Of a stretch of DNA of 64,000 nt, positions 45,903 through 55,976 are shown piece by piece (position 1 is the first letter of the stretch; every line of letters starts with the position of its first letter). The stretch is taken from contig OZ036012.1 of the NCBI GenBank assembly GCA_964035015.1, positions 1 to 64,000 of the forward strand. The letters run 5' to 3'. The position numbers and the translations under genes are program-made. This stretch comes from Corallium rubrum. Taxonomy: Eukaryota; Cnidaria; Anthozoa; Scleralcyonacea; Coralliidae. The notes below the pieces were generated by a model. That model was not told the origin of the DNA. It searched no databases and saw only the letters and a list, made by a program, of their open reading frames with translations.

Positions 45903-46364
45903 CTATGCATCAACTCGATGAGATGGCTTGGAAATGTCCCGGAACACGCACCTTGGAAGATCGGGCAAATGGTCCAGTTCAAAAGGGAGATCACGTATCC
46001 ACAAATTCAGAAAACGTTCATCGTGACAGAGTCGAGGGTTTGTTGGTTCGACTGGGAGTGGAAGTACCAAAATGAGGGGGTTCACAATCGCCCTGCGGCC
46101 ATGAAAAGCGAGGGTACCTGCGCCGACCCACTCCAAAATAGTGGGAGACACGAATTGGTGAAATCCGACGCAAGACGGAGAGTTTTCGAAACACAGTGGA
46201 GGTGGAAGCGCAGAAGCGATCGTATTCTGTTCCCTTAAAACCTCCTTTGATTGGCCTAGGGAAGTGTTGACACCCTCGCCTATTGTCTGCTGGAAATCCA
46301 CTAGGCCGTGGATATTACCACAATTATCGATCATACGATCCCAAATGCGGGCGTGCGCATGCAA
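45903..46364 (-). pseudogene. DIRS-like reverse transcriptase fragment
   Basis: Minus-strand open frame of about 150 codons. It contains PSCVGFHQFVSPTILEWVGA and then NPLILVLPLPVEPTNPRLC and ERFLNLWIRDLPFELDHLPD. This is the RT fingers region of an element family frequent in cnidarian genomes (VEPSKPRLCxDxRxLNLWxxDxPF). The sequence after PRCVFRD departs from the expected palm (DDKSGYDH) and ends in HRVDA and a stop, so the fragment is cut before the catalytic aspartates. It is probably a piece of the same kind of element as 37133-39010. Confidence 0.6.
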
Positions 46365-46399
46365 ATTTCCAGCGGTAAAATAATTGGGGTCTCGAAAGC

Positions 46400-47320
46400 G
46401 GAGCGTTTAAAAATCAACCAATGAAGGGGTTTGGCACGACGATCTCCTGTGGGACCAAGGGGCTAACGAAAGGCTGGGGCTCCCCAAAGACACTGCACCA
46501 CTTAGTCGCAGGGTCTCCCTTGCGGTGCACAAGGCGACAGAGGAAATCCCGAGATGCACTCTGGTGAAAATAAAAACGCATAAGTAAAGCGCATGGGTAT
46601 GAGGGGCCCCAGCCTCCCGTTCACCCCAGGCTATAATCATTAGACCAGAATTGAGGCACTGATAAGGCCCTCATGGAGTCAACAAGGAGCGGGCGTAATA
46701 CATGAAATGTTCACTCATCAGACAAGGGAGACAAGGTGAAACGGTGCACACAACTGTAGTAACTGAACTGAGGTGTTCACAAATTAGTTATTCAAACATC
46801 GGAGTGAGGGCCACGTAGAGGCCCACCACGCCCACGATTTCGAGCGCAGTGGCCAAACTGATAGCACCGAGTGATAACATCGAGCAGGCGCTTCGCCGAA
46901 CGGGCCATTGCGAGGAGGAAAAGGGCGTGAGCGGCCCGCTAATGGCGGACGAGTCTCGTGCAACCTGAGCTCTGACGGGGTCACGCAATAAGCCTAATAA
47001 TGGACGATGAAGGGAAGCAGGAGGGAGAGAAGAACTGCGACTTCATCCAGCACGGCAGCAAACTCGTCCGCTTTCTGGTCGACCAACTCGGGACTTTAAG
47101 ATCTACGATGGCAACCTCAACGACGACTTCCTTTAAAGAAAAGAATGATTTTCGCAAAACAAAGAGAATGAATAATTTTAGACCCAAGGGTAACCTCAAC
47201 ACCGTCCTCGTTCTTTATACAAGGCCACTTATAGCATTTTTACGTTTTCAGGACGACGTCAACGGCCAAAATACGAGAACTGTTGCTCGAAATTGACTTC
47301 AATACAGACTAGAGGTGTGC
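46400..47320. other. GC-richer stretch without a recognised gene
   Basis: CpG content is visibly higher than the flanks. Open frames on both strands (for instance 46788-46988 minus, ending LATALEIVGVVGLYVALTPM, which is hydrophobic) cannot be assigned. Confidence 0.3.
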
Positions 47321-47324
47321 AAAT

Positions 47325-47455
47325 CCGATCCGAATCCGATCCGATCCGATCCGATCCGATCGGATTCGGACTAAACTTTTATCGTTCGGATCGGATCGGA
47401 TCGGATCGGATTTTTTCTTTTTTTCTCGGATCGGATCGAATCGGATTTTGCGCTT
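47325..47455. repeat. Inverted pentanucleotide arrays (CCGAT)n / (CGGAT)n
   Basis: CCGATCCGATCCGATCCGAT about 47334-47366, then CGGATCGGATCGGATCGGAT about 47394-47440 around a short spacer. They form a hairpin-capable satellite. Confidence 0.9.
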
Positions 47456-47623
47456 ACCCGCATCAGATTCACTTTTGTCATTGTTTTTGTAACAAAACTA
47501 ACAAATTCACTAGTTGTATGCACGCTGCACAACATATGAAGGCTATTATTACATAAGATTATTATTGTATAGTAATTTTCTTAAGTTCTTGGTTTTCTTT
47601 TCGGAAAGTTTGCGCAACTATTG

Positions 47624-47628
<5 letters not shown>

Positions 47629-47707
<79 letters not shown>

Positions 47708-47708
47708 T
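47629..47708 (+). repeat. (AT)n microsatellite
   Basis: About 80 bp of alternating AT. Confidence 0.97.
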
Positions 47709-47727
47709 TCGGTGTTTTAATTTTCTC

Positions 47728-48390
47728 TGGTGTTAGACACAGTAAAAGTCTGGTGTTAGACACAGTAAAATAGTCTGGTGTTAGATACAGTAAAATAGTC
47801 TGGTGTTAGACACAGCAAAATACTCTGGTGTTAGACACAGTAAAATAGTCTGGTGTTAGACAGAGTAAAATAGTCTGGTGTTAGACAGAGTAAAATAGTC
47901 TGGTGTTAGACAGAGTAAAATAGTCTGGTGTTAGACAGAGTAAAATAGTCTAGTGATGGACAGAGTAAAATAGTCTGATGTTAGACACAGTAAAATAGTC
48001 TGGTGTTAGACAGAGTAAAATAGTCTGATGTTAGACACAGTAAAATAGTCTGGTATTAGACAGAGCAAAATAGTCTGGTGTTAGACAGAGTAAAATAGTC
48101 TGGTATTAGACAGTAAAATAGTCTGGTGTTAGACAGAGTAAAATAGTCTGGTGTTAGACAGAGTAAAATAGTCTGGTGTTAGAGAGTAAAATTTTCTGGT
48201 GTTGGACAGAGTAAAATAGTCTGGTGTTAGCCAGAGTAAAATAGTCTGGTGTTAGACAGAGTAAAATAGTCGGTGTTAGACGGAGTAAAATAGTCTGGTG
48301 TTAGACAGAGTAAAATAGTCTGGTGTTAGACAGAGTAAAATAGTCTGATGTTAGACACGGTAAAATAGTCTGGTGTTAGACAGAGTAAAA
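47728..48390 (+). repeat. 25-bp satellite (about 26 copies)
   Basis: Unit GTCTGGTGTTAGACAGAGTA followed by AAATA. A single copy lies at 53269-53292. The related form GCGTTAGCCAGAGTAAAATA occurs at 205-225 and, inverted, at about 9150-9175, so the satellite and the A/B repeat share ancestry. Confidence 0.95.
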
Positions 48391-48399
48391 TCTATTTAA

Positions 48400-48880
48400 A
48401 CTTCTTTCAACTAAAAAAGCTTATTTCTCTTCGGTACCAACAATGGATATAAACGCTCCTTTATAACAGATGTTGAAAAAATTTCACTACTTTTATAGAA
48501 AAACGATAACGCTGTTAATTCTATGTGGCTCTTGAGTCCTTAATACAGTACATATTTATATTTACAATTTGTGACATAATATTTTTGAAATGCTTTACTT
48601 TGACCGTACTATAACAAACAATAACACGATAGAATTAGTTCAGTTATATGGAATGGTGGCACTTTTTTACATTCATTTAATTTAATTAACTGTTTTGAAC
48701 TTGATTAGTGTTTGGCTAATAATCCTATTTCCTATTGTTCAAAATCAATTGTAAAACATAGATTATTGTTCCCACAAATTGCTGAGGGATACATCCAACT
48801 TTAGAAAGGCTCCATTCGTTCCATCCATTAGGCACATCTAGCAAAACGATACTTACGCGATTCAAATTGTGAATTTACTG
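48400..48880. other. No gene seen
   Basis: AT-rich and featureless. Confidence 0.5.
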
Positions 48881-48882
48881 AT

Positions 48883-48883
48883 G

Positions 48884-48936
<53 letters not shown>

Positions 48937-48970
48937 TATAATAATAATAATAATAATAATTATAATTATA
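48883..48970 (+). repeat. (AAT)n microsatellite
   Basis: About 85 bp of AAT repeats with a few interruptions. Confidence 0.95.
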
Positions 48971-48984
48971 AGTAATAACATGAC

Positions 48985-49345
48985 TGGAGGGAAATTAGCG
49001 ATTAAATTTCCCGCCACCGAGGGAAGATTTGTCCGAGGACCACATTGAGAATCTTACCGACAGGAAATTTAAATGGTTGATCAGAGAAGTTGCATCTAAT
49101 TTTCCCGTGCATGTTGATGAGGGAAAATATATGCAAGCGGGAAATTTAGAAGAAGACAAAGGATTCTTTGTCTTCTAATTTTCCCTCATCAACATGCACG
49201 GGTAAATTAGAAGGACTTCTTTGTCTTCTAATTTTCCCTCATCAACATGCACGGAAAAATTAGAAGACAAAGGATAAATTTCCCTCTTGCATGAGCGATG
49301 AGGGAAATACGAGATTTACATTCCCTCGGAGAACATAAGAATCCG
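48985..49345. repeat. Palindromic element with triplicated core
   Basis: CTAATTTTCCCGTGCATGTT near 49095 is inverted as CATCAACATGCACGGGTAAA near 49187. The core CTTTGTCTTCTAATTTTCCC occurs twice more. The outer phrases AGGGAAATTAGCG and GAGGGAAATAC suggest a MITE with internal rearrangement. Confidence 0.65.
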
Positions 49346-49368
49346 AGGTGATCAGGGTATTAGTATAG

Positions 49369-49532
49369 GTAATCATATGATGGCGAGTGCAATTAATGAC
49401 TTTACACTACGAGTGATATTTGAAAATTGATCCAAAATTGCACAAGCCGTAGGCGAGTGCAATTTGGCTCAATTTTCAAATATCACGAGTAGTGTAAAAT
49501 CATTAATTGCATGAGCAAAATCATATGATTAC
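49369..49532. mobile_element. Palindromic MITE, 164 bp
   Basis: GTAATCATATGAT at the left end is the exact complement of ATCATATGATTAC at the right end. The two halves match along nearly all 75 bp (CAATTAATGA, TTTACACTAC, GTGATATTTGAAAATTGA) around a central GCCGTAGGCGAGT. No target duplication is evident. Confidence 0.85.
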
Positions 49533-49832
49533 TTGTTTACTAGAAATATGTGAATGCAACCCCCTCGCCCGCGCGTCGCAGTCATAGCATGTTGTGGCAA
49601 ACATATTTGCTTTATTAATAAAATATATATGCATAACCTTGTAACTCTAATCCTAACAGTAATATCATAAAACCAACATGGCGAGAAATCGGGGACAGTA
49701 AGGTTCACAAAAACAAAATTTAAGATGGCGGATTGTAATAGATTTGATAGGGAAAAATTGACAATATACACTTTCAAGTAACAACTCGTCTAGCCCAAAC
49801 GAGTTCTCTAGACGCTTATATTTATGTCTTAC

Positions 49833-50126
49833 CTCTGTGTATTGGCGTCTGTTAAATCGCTTACGATTTGTTGAAGTACGCTTTTCTCAGCAACGATTTT
49901 GCCTAGATATGTCTCCCATGTGCACGTCTGAATACATTGATCGAGAACGATACTTTGTTTTGCCAAACTTTTAAAGACATTTCTACATCTAAGAACAGGT
50001 TCCCCAAATGGCTTAAAATATACAGTTTCAGAGCTGCAATTTAATCCATCAAACACCAAGATGATTACCAAAATTAGCGTAAACAGTCCAAATTTTGCTT
50101 GATAACTTTTGGTTCTTGTCCGCCAT
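49833..50126 (-). CDS. Candidate first exon of a secreted or membrane protein
   Basis: The ATG at 50126 (context ATAATGGCGGAC) starts a frame that reads MADKNQK and then closes. Adding one base in the AAAA run (50107-50110) continues into KFGLFTLILVIILVFDGLNC, a strong signal peptide or anchor. The rest has four cysteines (LRCRNVF, LDQCIQTCTW) and helix-like VAEKSVLQQIVSDLTDANTQ, up to a donor AG|GTAAGA. The ATG, hydrophobic start, even coding and donor make a real first exon plausible. I do not recognise the family. Later exons are not identified. Confidence 0.45.
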
Positions 50127-53100
50127 TATAAAAGCACTCAGCACTGTTGCTAGGGGTTCCCATGGTCTTTACCGCTGTATTGTTTACGTTGTTGTAGACT
50201 GTGGATTCAGAAATAATATAAACCGAAGTTATTTAGTGTAGAGGCCTGTCTAGACGATTAAACCTTTTGTAATTTGAAATTTGGGTAAGAAATGGGTCAA
50301 CAAGACGTTTTAGAGAATAACTCTACTTTAATTTATTGTTGTATATAGACTTCTGTTTATAGCTGAAATGATCGGTAGCCATCAGAATCTTCAAATTAAT
50401 ATTTCCATCTAAATCTGAGCCCACATGCTATGGGAAAATGCACATGCAGCAATAATAATATATTGTATTTAATAAAAAGTTGTATTGCATAGTTTGCAAG
50501 GCAGCATTTTCAAGTTTGAATCCTCACTTGATTTCTTTCAAATCAGTTGTAGTATATTTAAATTTGTGACTTTTAATCAATTTTAATTTACAATTTTTCA
50601 TGAAATCAATTACATCAAATCATTAAGCTTAGCCTTAACAATTCAGATCTTATTCAAATAATATACATTTATTTAAATTACTGCAATGAATAAACGTGCA
50701 CTGTCAGGTCATAATTTCCCTTCTACAGATCAATAAAGTTTGTATTTTTTCTTAATGACATTCCTCAAATTGAATAGTATGGTAACCAAAATTTCTACTA
50801 CTGACTGCCTCAGCTTGTACATGTACTGTATCAAACTGTTTTGGATGAACTATATTGAATCTACTTCTTGCTCCAATTGAATCAATGAGAAGTGTAAAAA
50901 TCTCCTTTGTCTGCAATCAGATAAAGCCTTTAAAACTTATCAGAGACAATTAATAATTATGTAAAATATATAGTGGTTGATATATCAGAGAAGGTCAATG
51001 AAACAATAGCTCACTGTTTTGTGAAACTGAAAAAGAACATATTTTAATTAAAATATAAGTTTGACTAATAAAAAAGTAAAAATCTTACTTGTTTAAAAAA
51101 CTGTATTGTAGTGACATTGGAAAGACCACTGTTGAAAGATTCAGTCATAATGTACTACAAATGGGCCATTAATCAGTTCATGCCATGGTCTCTGAAAGTG
51201 TTGGAAAATACCATAATTTTTTTGGCTAAAGTTAAGAACATAACCATCAACATTGTTAGCCTGAGTAAAACAATTGAACAAATTATCAGCTGGCAGTTGC
51301 ACTATAAAGCTGTGATTTCTTTAAAACGAATATAATGATGCAATGGACTATTTGCATGATTTGACTGATTTATCTACAACTACCAGATTCTTTGTTAATA
51401 TCTGGCTAATACCAGATAATTTTACTTGTCAGGAAACTGGTTGCTGGTCAAGCTTTGTAGACAATACAGGTAGAGTAGTTGTACATGCTTGCATACATGT
51501 AGTCAAATAGGCAATCATTGTACATCATTGTGAAATAGCTATTCATCCAGAAAAATTCAGCTGCATGGGTGCGAGCTGGATTGTGTGCATATAAGTTAAT
51601 TACTTACCTGATCATAGAAAATCACTAACATGATGATTCCACAATATTAAAGTAGTTACAGCTAGTTTTGTTTATTATCAGATTTCAATTCCTATAAATC
51701 AGAAAATAACAGAGAATATTACTATACAGCAGAACGGTAAAATGGTTATGGAGTGTTGGCCTTCACAGAGAACCCTCCTTCACAGGGAACTCCACAGAGG
51801 ATTATATTACAAGAGTAACAAGACGTATTTTAGGACGTATTTTAATATTTTCCAATTTATCAAACTGCAAAGAAAATTCTGCCCAGTATTAAACAATGAA
51901 AGCTGCAAGAAATCTCTTACCATTCTCAATAACACAACTGCTAGTCTCTTTTATAAATGACCCCAGACCACTAACATTGGAACTTTTATAAACGATGATC
52001 GACATGCAATGATGCAAATTTATACTAAAAAAGATACAATCATGAATAAAAAATATATCAGTATAGCATTTTCGCATATTATTACAATATTTGTAGCTTG
52101 ATAGTAAAATTTTAAAATTTATTCCCACAGTTACATCCCAACTCATACCCAGTCCAAATCAGAGCAAAAAAAAACAAAACAAAAACCGGAAAAGGGTTAC
52201 TTCGCCTGTCTTGAAGTCTTCGTCCATATCCTTTACGAATGAAATCTGAAAATGAACACGGCAAAGAAACGATGGAAAGCAATACTCTGCGTGAGGATAC
52301 TTTACCTTGTATTATGCAGCCATTGTATATGTGCCAGAATCGACCACTACAGCAGTTGATGATATTAAATATTGATGACATTGTACAGGTACTGTATTAA
52401 GTGTAGCAATTCAGGTTGATCGAGAGGTTGATTCACTTGATTGGAACATGTTTGAGGCAGGCAATCTACATCTAATACTAAGCACTGGTGGGCTTGGCTC
52501 CTGACCATGGGAGGTTTTTATTGATCTGTAATACTAAAAAAAGTTAAGTGTCACTACTATGTTTAGTCCAGTTCCAGAAATCACACAAATATCGGCTTTC
52601 AATAATTCCACATTCTTTTGAAATATCCTACTCTTTTCAATGGATGTGTAAAACACCATGCATGGTAATGCACCGCCACCAGCTATTCACTTACCTTAAT
52701 TAAATTCTTTAGGCAGTTCTTCTGAAGAGTTTTCCTTGATAACAATGGACTGAAATTCTCAAATATTATCTATTATGTAGTTATTCCTTCAGTTCTTGAC
52801 ATATTATTGTATTAATTATATAAATACAGTACTGCTCAGAAGTATCCTACATCATGCATAATGCATTCATTCTTATAATAGTCGAATTGAGTTGAACTTA
52901 CTGCAGTTCTACAATGGTTGAGTTGCTGCTTTGTGCAAGAAACAGATCATTATCTTAATTCAGTCATTAACATACAGTACAAAATGCAATGTCAGTTTGA
53001 TATAATGGTCCAGCTGATCCAGTTTCAAACTTAGGCCATTATTGGTTTGATCTAGCTTATTGTTGTATTGGTTACTTTTGAGCAGTAATGCATATGTGTA

Positions 53101-53868
53101 CAGTGTTGTTTTTCAAAGGAATAGAACAAAAGATAAATGCAATTATCTTTATATAACTAACATTATAATAATATTTGGCCTGTTCACATTATAGTCTACG
53201 CTCAAAAGCACATTAACCTTTGCTGCCTATGATGTATAAGGTACGTCACTCTTTGACAAGTAACATAATCTGGTGTTAGACAGGGTAAAATCACGGAGTA
53301 TTGTTTTTAACAGACTCGGCAGAAACAGGTTAAATGTACCCAGGTACAGACTTTTCATATGCAAAAATTACACATCACTGTGTCTGCAGGCATTTCTTGT
53401 TACCTATGCCAACCTCAAAAACACATATAGTGTTAGTAGGCTCCAGGCAAATCTCTCACTCGAAAGCACAATCATACAAAATTTTTGATGACTGCACCCA
53501 GTGCACCAGCCTCAAAAACATATATCAGGTGCAGATCCAAGGTTGGTGTGGGCCACCATTTTGCACATGTGTGTACACTGTATACACACTGATATTAATG
53601 ACCTTGTATTTCTCTTAAATCTCACTTAAAAGCCCAAAATATTGGAACAGTTTATTAATTATCTGAAACCAAAGAATTTCTAAAAGTATTGTACTTTTGG
53701 TATTAATCTGATTCATGCTTTTCATAAATTTCTAAACCTGGATCTGCCTCTGCATATTATGCCTAGGTAACAGGCGAGATTATATGTATTACTCGAAAGC
53801 ACACATCTTGACATGTGCCCAGTAATTTCCAACATGTGAACCAAGTTCACCAGGCCATCTATTAACTT
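50127..53868. other. Long AT-rich stretch without a gene
   Basis: 3.7 kb with only short, unsupported open frames. One isolated 25-bp satellite copy lies at 53269-53292. Confidence 0.5.
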
Positions 53869-55108
53869 CTAATGACTACTATATCTTCCTGCAGTTTCTT
53901 GTGCAAGCAACTGCAACCTTTGCTCTTCATCAAGTCGCTTTCGCAAATTTTTGTTTCTACCAATGGCTTTTAAACGATCAAATGTCATTGGCTCAAACAC
54001 AATATCATTAATGGATCTCACCCTAGATGTAGCAACAAATGTACATCCAGCTACTTTCTCACTTTTACCCAAGTCAACGACAGCCTTTGGTAAAGTCTGT
54101 CCCTGTGACTTGTGAATAGTCATTGCATACCTTAATCTCAATGGGACCTGTTGTCTTGACATGTACTTCCCATCAGCCATCCACTCAAATACCTTTGGTG
54201 GCACTGGTATGCACTTGGGACATGTATCAATAAATCCCGGGCCAGTGTAGGCAGGGAAATGTACCAACACAGCGACAGGTAGATTTGGTGGTCCAAGATT
54301 TTCTGCAAACCAAATCTCTTCAACCACTCCAAATGAACCATTGCAAAGGCCAACTTCAGCCCACAGGTTGGATGTCAGCATGATGTCTGCTTTCTTAGAC
54401 AGGAAGAGCACTGCTTCTAAGCCGCCAGCCTCATCAGATGTAGTTGCTGATGATCCATGACCAGAGTTCTTTGCCTGAATCTTTGCCACAGCCCGTCCAT
54501 TGCCTCTCAACTTCTCATAGTTGTACTCTGCTACACTCTTCTTGTCAAAGTGTAACCGAATAGCATCATTAAACTGATCCATTGCAATATTAGGTGTGGA
54601 ATGTTGCAGTAGGAGATGCCAGTCTTGTTCTGTTACCTGTCCATCTCTCAATCTCATCAGCAAGGCTCAATCTCTCAGCATTCTCACCAGCCTGTCGCAT
54701 AATCTCATTCAAAATAACTATAGAATCAAACAAAAGATATAATGAATGACCATGATCACTAATAGTGGTTCCATTTCCTGCAATATACAATGGCCGGTCA
54801 CCCACTGGTGGCAACTGACCAAAGTCACCAAGGAGGATCACTGAAATATCACCAAATGGCTTATCTTCATTCCCTGTGCCAGCAGGCAATCTATTGTCTA
54901 ACCACGATAACATTTTGTGACCAATCATTGACATTTCATCGACAATGAGGTAAGCCTTACCTTCCAGTTTTAATTGTAACCGTGGAAACGACTCACCCTG
55001 TAGGTCTTTATACTCACGTATTAGACCATGGGCCGACTGTCCAAAAGTCCTTCCGAAATAGTCACGGTATGCGCACATCGGGGAACCATTGAATGATTTT
55101 TTCACCAT
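53869..55108 (-). pseudogene. PIF1-like helicase, C-terminal part (truncated, frameshifted)
   Basis: Minus strand. The upper piece (55108-54590) holds motif II YLIVDEMSMIGHKMLSWLD and motif III ILLGDFGQLPPVGDRPLY. It then shifts frame near 54650-54680. The lower piece (54663-53869) starts LMRLRDGQVTEQDW and includes ADIMLTSNLWAEVGLCNGSF, the SF1 motif YAMTIHKSQGQTL and FVATSRVRSIND. The Walker A motif that should lie upstream is absent: the frame begins at SFNGSPMCAYRDYFGR. PIF1 helicases unwind DNA 5' to 3'; mobile-element forms occur in Helitrons and other large elements. No Helitron Rep domain is seen. It is on the same strand as the polymerase at 56-59.8 kb, 870 bp away. Confidence 0.85.
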
Positions 55109-55976
55109 AAGTGGGTAATGTAGTGCTGATTATATTTTTAATGTGTGTCAAGTCAGAAACTTGCACATTTTGTCATAAATTCATTAAACATGTAGCCGGC
55201 TTCACGATGGCCCGCGGCCATCTTGGATGTAGGGATTTGATCCTTTGAGAATTTCTGTGGAGTTGTTTCGTTGAGATATAACTTTCTTCAGGTATTTATG
55301 AATGATAAAAGGATAAAAATAACATATATAATGATAAAGCGTCAAAGTTTTGTAGTTTTACTTGGACAGTAGACTAGTATATAAAGTGGGAGTTCTACGT
55401 CGGGTGGATCGGGTGGATCTTTTGATCCACCCATGACGTCACCATTTTAGTCTTTATATTAATTTATGCGTTAATTAGCAGCGTAATCTGCAGTGCAATT
55501 GACCGGCACTTAACCACGACATACTCTATCAATTATTTACAAGGACATATGGGTCCCGGAGGGACTTTTATTTGATAATTAGTCCCGTTTCAAGAATACA
55601 TCTTGTTGTTCCTAACACCCCAGTTTTGAATATTACTTAAAACTAATTATGGCCCAGAGGTCCCTTTTTGCGGCCCTGTGGCCCTATCTCTTAAATACAC
55701 CCCCTTTTCCTACCTCCGCCCTCACCCTCAAAACACCCCATACCCACTAACCCGCCCTAAATACCCCCATGCACCCCAAACACACATCTACGTTACTCCA
55801 ACACCCCAATATTCCAACCTGCTCCTACACTGACCAAAGACAAAGTCATACTAGTGATTAATAACAACATTTATTTAAACCAATTTAATCTAATACAAAA
55901 GAAAAAATAAAACTATAAAGGCGAAGCAGTACTCACGCATGTACTATACTTATATTTACTACACACAACAGATTAA
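55109..55976. other. Spacer between helicase and polymerase
   Basis: No ORF. A perfect hairpin GGGTGGATC-TTTT-GATCCACCC lies at 55411-55432. A C-rich patch with ACCCC phrases lies at 55690-55800. Confidence 0.5.

Noticed and set aside
46788..46988. Small membrane protein gene (minus strand)
   Set aside because: The hydrophobic C-terminal stretch is suggestive, but there is no family match, no clear start and no conserved context.
53869..55108. Helitron
   Set aside because: PIF1 helicase motifs are present, but no Rep/HUH domain, no 5'-TC end and no 3' CTRR hairpin was found.
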